5,901 nucleotides of DNA from Candidatus Omnitrophota bacterium (GCA_023819025.1 JAMWDC010000148.1:1-5901), one strand, 5' to 3'. Counted from the stretch's first letter, positions 1 through 5,901 are shown. Made by a program: numbers and translations. Notes: generated by a model from the sequence alone, not told the origin.

Positions 1-428
1 AGACGGATATCCCCGGACTTGCCACGGTGGAGTTCGGAAACAAGATCCGCGCCGTCATCCATGGTCACATGGGGCTTGTGGGCCAGGCAGGCATAGATAT
101 GAGAATAGTAAGTTTTATGGTCTTCGCCCTTGATGGCAAAGGTCCGGATGCCGTATTCCCGGACGAGCGCAGCAGCCACATCATCCTGGGTACTTAAGGG
201 ATTGGAAGCGCAAAGCACCACGTCCGCACCGCCCGCTTTCAAGGTCAGCATCAGGTTGGCGGTTTCCGTGGTGACGTGAAGACATGCGGACAAACGCAAT
301 CCCTTCAAGGGTTTTTCCTTTTCGAAACGTTTCCGGATCAAGGCCAGGACCGGCATCATCCGGTCAGCCCATCGAATACGCTTACACCCCTGAGGCGCTA
401 AAGAGATTTTCTTGATATGAAACTTCAT
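1..428 (-). CDS. ahcY: Adenosylhomocysteinase (S-adenosylhomocysteine hydrolase), N-terminal part, cut by the window edge
   Basis: This cytosolic NAD-dependent enzyme reversibly splits S-adenosylhomocysteine into adenosine and homocysteine, removing the product inhibitor of SAM-dependent methyltransferases. About 142 codons are visible, reading leftwards from an ATG at 426-428. The N-terminus has the family pattern ISLAPQG...IRWADRMMPVL (residues 9-27). The substrate-binding block CLHVTTETANLMLTLKAGGADV follows (residues 49-70, with His51), then CASNPLSTQDDVAAAL (73-88), KGEDHKTYY (100-108) and VTMDDGADLV (121-130, with Asp124/Asp125). The NAD-binding domain lies beyond the left edge. The start is supported by AAGGA five bases upstream and by a normal family N-terminus. 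The first 47 bases overlap the 3' end of metK in another frame. The sequence resembles the shorter bacterial/archaeal form. Identification is secure; completeness cannot be judged. Confidence 0.96.
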   Translation of the reverse strand, partial: MKFHIKKISLAPQGCKRIRWADRMMPVLALIRKRFEKEKPLKGLRLSACLHVTTETANLMLTLKAGGADVVLCASNPLSTQDDVAAALVREYGIRTFAIKGEDHKTYYSHIYACLAHKPHVTMDDGADLVSELHRGKSGDIR

Positions 429-1602
429 TAGAATCCTTCCCTTTCGAATGATCTTTGATTTTCAAAACCTTTCTGAGTTTGGGAACGCTGTCGAGTTTCT
501 CCCAGGTAAACCCTTCTTCGTTACGGCCGAAATGCCCGTACGCCGCGGTCTGCCGGTAAATGGGACGCCGCAGATCAAGTTTCTTAATAATCCCGAGCGG
601 CGTGAAATCAAAAATCTCGCGGACTGCGGCGATAATCTCCTCGTCGGAAAATCGGCTCGTGCCAAAGGTATTGACCATCAACGACACGGGTTCGGCAACT
701 CCGATCGCATAAGCAACCTGGAGCTCGCAACGCTTCGACACGCCGGCCGCGACCAGATTCTTCGCAACATAACGGCAAAAATAGGATGCAGAGCGGTCCA
801 CCTTCGATGGGTCTTTGCCCGAAAAGGCACCTCCGCCGTGGGCCCCGAGACCGCCGTAGGTATCTACGATAATTTTGCGACCCGTCAATCCGGTATCACC
901 GTGCGGACCGCCAATCTCAAAACGACCAGTCGGATTGATGAAAGTCTTCGTGTTCACTGATAAAAATTTTGCAGGGATCACTTTTTGGATGACATGCTTT
1001 TTCAGATCCTTCTCGATCGTCTTCATCGGAACATCCCCGGCATGCTGGGCGCTTAGAACCACGGCCTGGACCCGAAGCGGAGCGCCATTGTCGTATTCAA
1101 TGGTAACCTGACTCTTCGCATCCGGCCTGAGATAAGGAAGGATTCCTTTTTTCCGGACCTCGGACACGGTCCGAACGAGACGATGCGCAAGAAGAATGGG
1201 TAACGGCATGAACTCCGGTGTTTCATCCGTGGCATAACCGAACATCATCCCCTGATCTCCTGCACCACCCTTATCGACCCCCATGGCAATATCCGGAGAC
1301 TGTTTCTGCACGGCCGTCAGAATTCCGCAGGTCTGGTAGTCAAACCCGAATGCGGCATCCGTATAACCGATCTCGCGGATGATATTTCTGGCAATCTGAG
1401 GGATATCGATTGTGGCCTGGCTTGTGATTTCACCGGCAATGATCATCATCCCCGTGGTGACCAAACATTCGCAAGCCACACGGGAGGCGGGATCCTTTTC
1501 CAGACAGGCGTCCAAAACCGCATCGGATACCTGGTCGCAGATTTTGTCAGGATGTCCCTCACTGACCGATTCCGAAGTAAAAAGATGACGTGATGTTCTC
1601 AT
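382..1602 (-). CDS. metK: S-adenosylmethionine synthetase (methionine adenosyltransferase), with extended C-terminus
   Basis: This cytosolic enzyme makes S-adenosylmethionine from methionine and ATP. The 406-residue protein has all the landmarks: FTSESVSEGHPDKICDQ (residues 8-24, ATP/metal-binding His17 and Asp19), signature 1 GAGDQGMMFGYA (113-124), PTGRF (224-228), GGPHGDTGLTGRKIIVDTYGG (231-251) and signature 2 GGGAFSGKD (256-264). The normal family end FTWEKLDSVPKLRKVL (365-380) is followed by about 26 extra polar residues with no family counterpart that I recognise. This tail makes the protein slightly longer than the usual 380-400 and overlaps ahcY by 47 bases. The start follows AAGGA by ten bases and lies 18 bp after the nucleotidyltransferase stop. 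MetK and AhcY together supply and recycle the methyl-donor cycle, a common gene pairing. No SAM riboswitch precedes it. Confidence 0.98.
   Translation of the reverse strand: MRTSRHLFTSESVSEGHPDKICDQVSDAVLDACLEKDPASRVACECLVTTGMMIIAGEITSQATIDIPQIARNIIREIGYTDAAFGFDYQTCGILTAVQKQSPDIAMGVDKGGAGDQGMMFGYATDETPEFMPLPILLAHRLVRTVSEVRKKGILPYLRPDAKSQVTIEYDNGAPLRVQAVVLSAQHAGDVPMKTIEKDLKKHVIQKVIPAKFLSVNTKTFINPTGRFEIGGPHGDTGLTGRKIIVDTYGGLGAHGGGAFSGKDPSKVDRSASYFCRYVAKNLVAAGVSKRCELQVAYAIGVAEPVSLMVNTFGTSRFSDEEIIAAVREIFDFTPLGIIKKLDLRRPIYRQTAAYGHFGRNEEGFTWEKLDSVPKLRKVLKIKDHSKGKDSNEVSYQENLFSASGV
434..438 (-). promoter_or_regulatory. Ribosome binding site of ahcY, inside the metK reading frame
   Basis: The minus strand reads GGGAAGGATTCTAATG, which places an AAGGA Shine-Dalgarno core five bases before the ATG. 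It lies inside the last codons of metK. It decides the ahcY start and shows that the long overlap with metK is probably real rather than a start-site error. Confidence 0.7.
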
Positions 1603-1620
1603 GTGAATGGTTTCCTTTCC

Positions 1621-2376
1621 TTATGAACCCTGCTCGAGCGTTGAAGAAAGCTCGTTGGCCTTTTGATAGGAGGCTAAATCCCCGATATCAAACCAAAAAC
1701 CGGTGAGCGTGAAGGCATACAGACGATCGTTCTCGGTAAGCCACCGCATATAATGGCCGGGTTGGTCGGCATTATCGCTTTCCTGAAGATATCTGTCAAG
1801 CAGAACCCGTGTCTCGGCGGGAAGCCAATAAAGTCCGCACGAGGCGTAAGTGACGGGCGGGTCTTTGGGTTTTTCGAAAAAACCGGTAATCTCGCCGTCT
1901 TTGTTGAACTGGACTAATCCATATTGTTTGGCCAGTTCACGGTCCATGACATCATAAACGGCGATCGCAGCATGGGGTCTTCTCTTTTCAGCCCTCGCGA
2001 CAAAATCCTGCAGGTCAAAGCCAAAAAGGTTATCCCCGGCAATGACCAGAAGATCCTCCGCACCGACACCGCCGGTTTTTAAAACAAAATAAAGATCGCC
2101 GATCGCTCCGAGCCGGTTTTCATTGGTCGTGGTTTGGTCATCCACCACACGAATGGGCCAAGGGTATTGGACGGCAGCGGACCATTTCTCAAAATGCGGA
2201 GCGAAACGGTGATTGGTGACAAGAAAAACACTATCGACCTTTTGGACCTCTTTCACCCGATTCAAAATCCATTCTAAAATGGGTCGTCGGCCGATCGGCA
2301 AAAGAGGTTTCGGCTGATCGAGCGTCAGAGGATAAAGCCGCGTCGCATATCCCGCACAAAGCAAGATCACTTTCAT
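1621..2376 (-). CDS. Sugar-phosphate nucleotidyltransferase (NTP_transferase family, short form)
   Basis: A 251-residue GT-A-like nucleotidyltransferase that would transfer a nucleotide from an NTP to a sugar 1-phosphate, giving an NDP-sugar for surface polysaccharide or glycan synthesis. The N-terminal nucleotide-binding loop reads LCAGYATRLYPLTLDQPKPLLPIG (residues 6-29), with Arg13 and Lys23 as the usual catalytic pair; Ala11 replaces the Gly of the classic GxGTRL. RLGAIGDL (88-95) matches the base-binding segment, GDN (114-116) carries the metal-binding Asp, and GFFEKP (165-170) and FWFDIGDLASY (227-237) are sugar-site and C-terminal family motifs. There is no C-terminal left-handed beta-helix, so no acetyltransferase or regulatory domain. 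The start has AAGGA seven bases upstream, overlapping the stop codon of the isomerase gene, which suggests translational coupling. The neighbouring PGI/PMI hints at mannose or glucose products, but sequence alone does not fix whether the substrate is Glc-1-P, Man-1-P or another. Confidence 0.9.
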   Translation of the reverse strand: MKVILLCAGYATRLYPLTLDQPKPLLPIGRRPILEWILNRVKEVQKVDSVFLVTNHRFAPHFEKWSAAVQYPWPIRVVDDQTTTNENRLGAIGDLYFVLKTGGVGAEDLLVIAGDNLFGFDLQDFVARAEKRRPHAAIAVYDVMDRELAKQYGLVQFNKDGEITGFFEKPKDPPVTYASCGLYWLPAETRVLLDRYLQESDNADQPGHYMRWLTENDRLYAFTLTGFWFDIGDLASYQKANELSSTLEQGS

Positions 2377-2387
2377 GGCAATATCCT

Positions 2388-3374
2388 TTAGATTTTTTTG
2401 ATGGCGTCCAAAATAGGAATGGCGATCGGATCCACATGTTCCAACCGTGCCAGCTCGTAACTCACCCAGTCCCCCAAGATGATAAGTGAAAAAAGACGGG
2501 CCAGCGGTGTTTGGCCCCGGGTGGGAATCTCGATCACTTGTCCTCCCTGACGGCGAATATGATCTCGAGCAAACTTTCTCTTCCGTTTTAAACTTAACGA
2601 TTCGTTGAGGTCTTTAAAAAACAAAACTACGGATTTGCCAAGCCATTTTTTCGGAAACTGCCAGCCTTCGATTTCATTATGAAACATCTCGGGCATGAAG
2701 CGGTGAGAAACCAGGGCCTTCGCGTTTTCCGCAAATTGGGTCCGCCACCTAATTGCGGCCGGTTCCATCAGACCAGAGGTGGCGTAGATGTGAAGCGGCC
2801 GGCCGCATACACGCCGGGCCAGGCGACGGGCCTCAGTCCGGGAAACCGTCCGAATCACGAAAATCGTTTCCCGGATCTCCCGTTCCCCATAGGAAAAACA
2901 ACCGAGCCTTTTCAGCACCGGAAAAAGGGAAAAGGTCAAATAGCCGATCGAACAACGCGGTGGCATGCCCGGAGGCAACTTGATCAAGGGGGCACATCCG
3001 GATTGAGCGAGCCTGAAAAGTTCACCGCCTGAAGTGACCGCGAGAATTCTGGCATGAACGCGGATCGCCTCATTAAAAATGTCCAAGACCTCCCGGGTAT
3101 TACCCGAATAACTCGAAAGAATCACGAGGGTGTCCCGACCGGCCCATTTGGGGATTGGCTTCCCCTGCTGATGCAAAACCAAAGGCATCCGGGAACGGTC
3201 CTTGAAAAGCACGCGCAAAATATCGCCGCTGATCGAAGATCCCCCGACCCCGCAAAACAGGACCGTGGAGAAACCCAACAAGTTCGCGGGCAAAGACAAA
3301 CTGCGCCCGATCGCTAAGGCCTTCGGAATTTGATCCTCGAGATTGCGCAGATAGGCTTCCATCGACGACTTCAT
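2388..3374 (-). CDS. Bifunctional phosphoglucose/phosphomannose isomerase (SIS-domain PGI/PMI)
   Basis: A 328-residue protein with two SIS (sugar isomerase) domains. The family interconverts fructose 6-phosphate with glucose 6-phosphate and mannose 6-phosphate. Domain 1 carries FCGVGGSSISGDILR (residues 40-54) and the phosphosugar-binding SSYSGNTREVLDIF (87-100). The linker region has the family marker LPPGMPPR (133-140). Domain 2 has FAENAKA (214-220) and PEMFHNEIEGW (228-238); Glu216 and His232 keep the spacing of the catalytic Glu/His pair that I recall from the Pyrobaculum enzyme. The C-terminus PLARLFSLIILGDWVSYELARLEHVDP (290-316) is also typical. The first ATG is used; the next, four codons in, is an alternative, and neither has a strong Shine-Dalgarno. 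It is the first gene of the downstream block, 11 bp before the nucleotidyltransferase, so it could feed hexose phosphates toward NDP-sugars. Which hexose isomerisation dominates is not determined here. Confidence 0.88.
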   Translation of the reverse strand: MKSSMEAYLRNLEDQIPKALAIGRSLSLPANLLGFSTVLFCGVGGSSISGDILRVLFKDRSRMPLVLHQQGKPIPKWAGRDTLVILSSYSGNTREVLDIFNEAIRVHARILAVTSGGELFRLAQSGCAPLIKLPPGMPPRCSIGYLTFSLFPVLKRLGCFSYGEREIRETIFVIRTVSRTEARRLARRVCGRPLHIYATSGLMEPAAIRWRTQFAENAKALVSHRFMPEMFHNEIEGWQFPKKWLGKSVVLFFKDLNESLSLKRKRKFARDHIRRQGGQVIEIPTRGQTPLARLFSLIILGDWVSYELARLEHVDPIAIPILDAIKKI

Positions 3375-3420
3375 GACACTTCTAAATAACTCCGCCCTTT
3401 ATGATACACACAACACACTC

Positions 3421-3531
3421 AAAACTAAAGACACCAGACAAAAGACTATCGATTAAATAAAAACTAAAGCCAGAATGTATGATTGACGAGCAGTATTTAC
3501 AACTGCACTTTTCGATCTTTGGTCTTTAGTC
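3421..3531. repeat. Three copies of an ACTAAAG-type word, two direct and one inverted
   Basis: On the plus strand, AAAACTAAAGACACCAGA (3421-3438) and AAAAACTAAAGCCAGA (3459-3474) are direct copies that differ by a 2-3 base gap. The inverted copy is GTCTTTAGT (3522-3530), the exact 9-bp reverse complement of ACTAAAGAC (3424-3432). The inverted copy can therefore pair with either direct copy. This may be a duplicated terminator arm or simply low-complexity intergenic sequence. Confidence 0.5.
3455..3530 (-). terminator. Candidate intrinsic terminator downstream of ptsI
   Basis: Read on the minus strand, ACTAAAG-A-CCA (3530-3520) can pair with TGGCTTTAGT (3472-3463). That gives about ten base pairs with one bulged A, and the lower stem runs straight into TTTTATTT. 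Inside the large loop is a second perfect 5-bp hairpin, GCAGT/ACTGC, with a 7-base loop (3490-3506). The outer stem is AT-rich and the loop is long, so stability is doubtful. Its position 27 bases after the ptsI stop and before the next transcription unit is right for a terminator. Confidence 0.35.
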
Positions 3532-3556
3532 CTTGGCCGTCAGCCGCTGTGCTTTG

Positions 3557-5302
3557 CTATTCAATGAGATCTTCGGCGATTTCTTTCAATTTCAACGTCA
3601 GATAATCCATCACTTCTCCGCCCGTCTGAAAACCCATAACGCGTTCCGCAATGGCCTGGGCATCCTTGAAACGGATCGAACGAATGACTTTCTTGACCTT
3701 CGGAAGCATCAAGGGGCTCGTGCTGATCTCGTCGATCTCCATCCCGACCAGCAAGACAGCGATTGCGGGGTCCCCGGACATTTCGCCGCAACTGCCAACC
3801 CACCGTTTCAGTCGATGAGCGTTTTCGACAACCTGCTTGATCAGCTTCAGGATCCCGGGATGGGTCGGCTCGTAAAGATAAGCCAATTTCTCGTTGACGC
3901 GGTCCACGGCTAGGGAATATTGAATCAGGTCGTTGGTGCCCAGGGAAAAGAAATCCGCTTCCTGAGCCAAAATGTCACTAGTCAAAGCGGCGGACGGAAT
4001 CTCAATCATGACCCCGACCTCGATATCCGGATCAAAGGAGAGACCTTCTCTTTGAAGTTCCTGACTGCATTCCAGCAGTATTTCGTTGGCCTTTCTCACC
4101 TCCTGGACATTGGCAATCATCGGATACATGATTTTCAGTTTGCCGTGTGCGCTCGCACGCAGGATGGCGCGCAGTTGAACCTTAAAAATATCCACCCGGG
4201 TCAGACAGAAACGAATCGCCCGCCATCCCAAAAAGGGATTCATTTCGCGAGGGAGATCTAGGGAAGACAGAAATTTATCGCCGCCCAAATCCAAGGTGCG
4301 GATAATCACCGGATTCGGAGACATTTTTTCAGCCACCCCTTTGTAAACCTGGTACTGTTCCTCCTCCGAAGGGAGATCGGACCGGTTAAGATAAAAATAT
4401 TCCGTACGGTAGAGACCGATGCCCTCGGCACCGTGGGATATCACGGACGGCAATTCGTCATGAAATTCAATATTCGCGGCAAGCACGATCCGCCGGCCGT
4501 CAAGGGTCTCGGCGGGTAAATGCCTGAATTTCTCGAGTTCCGTGATAATTTGGGTCATCCGGAGTTCTTCGCGCGTGTATTCCTCGATCGTGTTCTCATC
4601 GGGATCAACAATGACATATCCGTGGGTTCCATCCAGGATGATGGTATCGCCGGTTTTGACGGCATCGCGTATGCCCTCCAACCCGACCACAGCCGGGATT
4701 TCCATCGAACGGGAGAGGATCGCGGTATGAGAGGTCGGCCCGCCGATCTCAGTTATAAAACCAAGCACTTTTTCCTTGCTCATCGTTGCGGTTTCGGACG
4801 GAGAAAAGTCATGAGCGATCATGATCACCTTTTCCCGAATATCGCCAATCTCGATCTTGGGGACACCGCTCAGATTTCTCAGTAAACGTTTCCCGACATC
4901 GCGGATGTCCGAGACCCTTTCCTTGAGATATTCATCATCGATCTGGGAAAAGGCTTTGAAATACCGCTGAATCACCGTGGCAAAGGCATTCTCCGCATTT
5001 GTCTTTTTCTCCTTGATAATGGCAATCACATCTTCAATGAGGGTCCGGTCTTCCAAAATCAGAAGGTGGGCGTTGAAAATATCGGAATGATCGCGCCCAA
5101 TTTGAGCGTAAATTTTTTTACGGATTCCGAGGATCTCGGCGCGTGTCAGCGTCAACGCATCCTCAAACCGGGCAATTTCGACCGGAACCCGATCGTCCGG
5201 GATGGAACTGAACGGAAACGAAAAAACTTCTTCGCTATGAAAAACAAATGCCTGGCCTTTCACAATGCCCGGCGAAACGGGAATCCCCCTGAGTTTTCTC
5301 AT
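3557..5302 (-). CDS. ptsI: Phosphoenolpyruvate-protein phosphotransferase (PTS Enzyme I)
   Basis: Enzyme I takes the phosphoryl group from PEP and passes it to the catalytic His of HPr, the first step of the cytosolic PTS relay. The 581 residues match the full family length (E. coli about 575). The N-terminal HPr-binding helical domain spans about residues 4-140. The swivelling phosphohistidine domain contains GGPTSHTAILSRSMEIPAVVGL (187-208), with phosphorylated His192. The C-terminal PEP-binding barrel (about 255-545) has GLYRTEY (Arg299), RTLDLGGDK (Arg335), NPFLGWRAIR (Arg361), VMIEIPSA (Glu434), GTNDLIQY (Asp458) and GSCGEMSGD (Cys505). All are in register with E. coli EI at a +3 offset, so the enzyme looks active. 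There is no GAF domain, so it is EI rather than the nitrogen-PTS EI-Ntr. The start overlaps the ptsH stop by four bases (ATGA), with AAGGGA seven bases upstream, indicating coupled translation with its substrate protein. Confidence 0.98.
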   Translation of the reverse strand: MRKLRGIPVSPGIVKGQAFVFHSEEVFSFPFSSIPDDRVPVEIARFEDALTLTRAEILGIRKKIYAQIGRDHSDIFNAHLLILEDRTLIEDVIAIIKEKKTNAENAFATVIQRYFKAFSQIDDEYLKERVSDIRDVGKRLLRNLSGVPKIEIGDIREKVIMIAHDFSPSETATMSKEKVLGFITEIGGPTSHTAILSRSMEIPAVVGLEGIRDAVKTGDTIILDGTHGYVIVDPDENTIEEYTREELRMTQIITELEKFRHLPAETLDGRRIVLAANIEFHDELPSVISHGAEGIGLYRTEYFYLNRSDLPSEEEQYQVYKGVAEKMSPNPVIIRTLDLGGDKFLSSLDLPREMNPFLGWRAIRFCLTRVDIFKVQLRAILRASAHGKLKIMYPMIANVQEVRKANEILLECSQELQREGLSFDPDIEVGVMIEIPSAALTSDILAQEADFFSLGTNDLIQYSLAVDRVNEKLAYLYEPTHPGILKLIKQVVENAHRLKRWVGSCGEMSGDPAIAVLLVGMEIDEISTSPLMLPKVKKVIRSIRFKDAQAIAERVMGFQTGGEVMDYLTLKLKEIAEDLIE

Positions 5303-5604
5303 GAACCTTTCCCTTCCTCTTCGCCAAAATTTGTCGCGAATAGTTTGATAAACGCATCGATAGCCTGCCGGGCATCTTTCCCGGCCGCATGAACGGTGAT
5401 CGAGGAACCGTTGCCGGCCGCCAGCGTCATAATTCCCATGATGGACTTACCGTCCACCTTCTGACGACCTTTATAAACCCGGATATCGGATTCGAATCGA
5501 TTCGCCGTCTGGACAAAAAGGGCTGCCGGCCTAGCATGCAAGCCAAGTTTATTCCGAATCACAAAATGTTTCGAGTAACTTTTCTCTTTCTTCGATTCAA
5601 CCAT
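5299..5604 (-). CDS. ptsH: HPr phosphocarrier protein with catalytic His and regulatory Ser sites
   Basis: HPr carries phosphate from Enzyme I to sugar-specific IIA proteins. The 101-residue protein contains NKLGLHARPAALFVQ (residues 18-32), with phospho-acceptor His23 and Arg25. It also contains VDGKSIMGIMTLAA (50-63), where Ser54 sits at the position of Firmicute Ser46, the HPr kinase target; the offset of eight holds for both sites. The SIMGIM context favours a real regulatory site. Compared with the usual 85-90 residues there is a short charged N-terminal extension (VESKKEKSYSK) and a Glu/Gly-rich tail. An in-frame TGA five codons upstream, with no other start between, fixes the ATG; its Shine-Dalgarno is weak. 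It is co-translated with ptsI. No HPr kinase or EII lies in the window. Because His is present it is an HPr rather than a strict Crh, although the yvcK neighbour recalls crh loci. Confidence 0.96.
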   Translation of the reverse strand: MVESKKEKSYSKHFVIRNKLGLHARPAALFVQTANRFESDIRVYKGRQKVDGKSIMGIMTLAAGNGSSITVHAAGKDARQAIDAFIKLFATNFGEEEGKGS

Positions 5605-5720
5605 CTTTGTCTTCGATCACCCCACGGCAGTCGGGTTGCGGTGAGGTTGTTTGACACTGCCCGTTCGAATCGCAGATCCTTTTGTCCCTGGAGTTTCGCT
5701 CATCCCTTGTATGAATATTT
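5605..5720. other. Gap between yvcK-like gene and ptsH with short inverted repeats
   Basis: This 116-bp stretch separates the yvcK-like stop from the HPr start. Two short perfect inverted repeats are present: TCACC/GGTGA (5617-5621 with 5640-5644) and GGCAGT/ACTGCC (5626-5631 with 5656-5661). They interleave, so they would be mutually exclusive or form a pseudoknot. Stems of five and six pairs occur by chance. A 28-codon ORF is the only reading frame and I do not call it a gene. No clear promoter or U-tract terminator is visible. Confidence 0.35.
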
Positions 5721-5901
5721 TCAAACCCTCGCCAACTTCGTCATCTTGAAGTAATGCTCGAAAACAAGACGCGCAAGAAGTTCCGGATCGTGGCGGATCT
5801 GGTCATCGGCTTTCAAAATATTTCCTTCCACCACGGTGTAGCCCTTTTCTCGGATCTTATCCAGATTGAGATGGACTGGAACGGAATTCTTTTCGCGGTA
5901 C
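5721..5901 (-). CDS. yvcK: YvcK/CofD-like protein (gluconeogenesis factor family), C-terminal 59 residues
   Basis: Only the 3' end is present, entering from the right edge and stopping at TGA 5721-5723. The peptide reads YREKNSVPVHLNLDKIREKG, then YTVVEGNILKADDQIRHDPE, then a short helical tail ending KLARV. A 'Y..E...PV..d...l...G' strand followed by a 'v..g.ll.....IRHDP..LA..l' segment is the usual C-terminal pattern of YvcK proteins. These are Rossmann-type relatives of CofD that bind UDP-GlcNAc and affect carbon metabolism and cell-wall synthesis in Bacillus. The ending FEHYFKMTKLARV is slightly longer than typical. Support comes from the HPr gene next downstream, since Firmicute yvcK lies in a cluster with the HPr-like crh. 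The catalytic/ligand-binding core is outside the window, so the call rests on the tail alone. A different protein with a similar end is possible. Confidence 0.68.
   Translation of the reverse strand, partial: YREKNSVPVHLNLDKIREKGYTVVEGNILKADDQIRHDPELLARLVFEHYFKMTKLARV

Larger units (their letters stand above)
3375..3556. other. Intergenic region between the PTS block and the isomerase-metK block
   Basis: This 182-bp stretch has no credible ORF and is clearly richer in A+T than the genes on both sides. On the minus strand it runs from the ptsI stop (TAG, 3557-3559) to the isomerase start. It contains repeated ACTAAAG-type words and a terminator-like fold, listed separately. A TATCAT hexamer at 3401-3406 (minus strand), about 27 bases before the isomerase ATG, is a possible -10 element. 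The hexamer 17 bases further upstream, TTTAGT, matches TTGACA at only three positions, so the promoter remains a guess. The long gap implies that the two blocks are separate transcription units. Confidence 0.6.

Noticed and set aside
448..960. A 170-codon open frame on the plus strand opposite metK
   Set aside because: It is antisense to a fully conserved MetK sequence and its translation shows no family motif. The same holds for the other plus-strand frames opposite the isomerase, ptsI and ptsH genes (for example 2679-3032, 3533-3913, 4520-4885 and 5389-5754).
1603..1620. SAM riboswitch in front of metK
   Set aside because: The gap to the preceding gene is only 18 bp, which cannot hold any known SAM riboswitch.
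3401..3429. Sigma-70-type promoter for the isomerase operon (TATCAT with TTTAGT upstream)
   Set aside because: Only the -10 is a good match and the -35 matches three of six positions. It is kept as a remark in the intergenic entry rather than a separate feature.
5664..5670. TTCGAAT resembling a tRNA T-loop
   Set aside because: The flanking bases do not form a 5-bp T-stem, and no acceptor or anticodon arm is found around it.
5651..5679. Plus-strand TTGACA at 5651-5656 as a -35 element
   Set aside because: The hexamer 17 bases downstream is AGATCC, unlike TATAAT, and no plus-strand gene follows.
5617..5703. A 28-codon minus-strand ORF (MSETPGTKGSAIRTGSVKQP...) between the yvcK-like gene and ptsH
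   Set aside because: Its only AAGGG touches the ATG with no spacing, it has no recognisable relatives, and an ORF this short is expected by chance.

Overview
All identifiable genes lie on the minus strand, so the window is read from right to left. In transcription order they are: the C-terminal end of a YvcK/CofD-like protein (5721-5901), an HPr phosphocarrier (ptsH), PTS Enzyme I (ptsI), a 182-bp AT-rich gap, a SIS-domain bifunctional phosphoglucose/phosphomannose isomerase, a short sugar-phosphate nucleotidyltransferase, S-adenosylmethionine synthetase (metK), and the N-terminal third of adenosylhomocysteinase (ahcY), which runs off the left edge. The base composition is balanced and coding density is high. 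No mobile element, CRISPR array, tRNA or rRNA is visible.

The genes fall into two blocks. Block 1 (5901 to 3557) is a PTS phosphorelay. HPr and Enzyme I overlap by 4 bp (ATGA). HPr carries both the catalytic His and an HPr-kinase-type Ser site. A yvcK-like gene lies 116 bp upstream, recalling the yvcK/crh neighbourhood of Firmicutes. No sugar-specific Enzyme II is in view, so the relay could be regulatory or could serve permeases encoded elsewhere. Block 2 (3374 to 1) is tightly packed: gaps of 11 and 18 bp, then a 47-bp overlap. It joins two sugar-phosphate/sugar-nucleotide enzymes to two enzymes of the activated-methyl cycle. MetK makes SAM and AhcY removes the S-adenosylhomocysteine left by methyltransferases.

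The gap between the blocks (3375-3556) holds an ACTAAAG-type repeat set that can fold into a terminator-like structure for block 1. It presumably also holds the promoter for block 2.

The organism is a bacterium that I cannot name securely. An archaeal/Thermotoga-like AhcY N-terminus, a fused PGI/PMI, YvcK, and HPr with a Ser-phosphorylation site fit an uncultured Gram-negative-type lineage such as Omnitrophota or a related phylum. This is an impression from gene content, not a demonstration. The window is mostly conserved housekeeping metabolism and I see no convincing undescribed system. The points most worth a second look are the long out-of-frame metK/ahcY overlap, the repeat/terminator structure in the 182-bp gap, and the YvcK-HPr-EI linkage.
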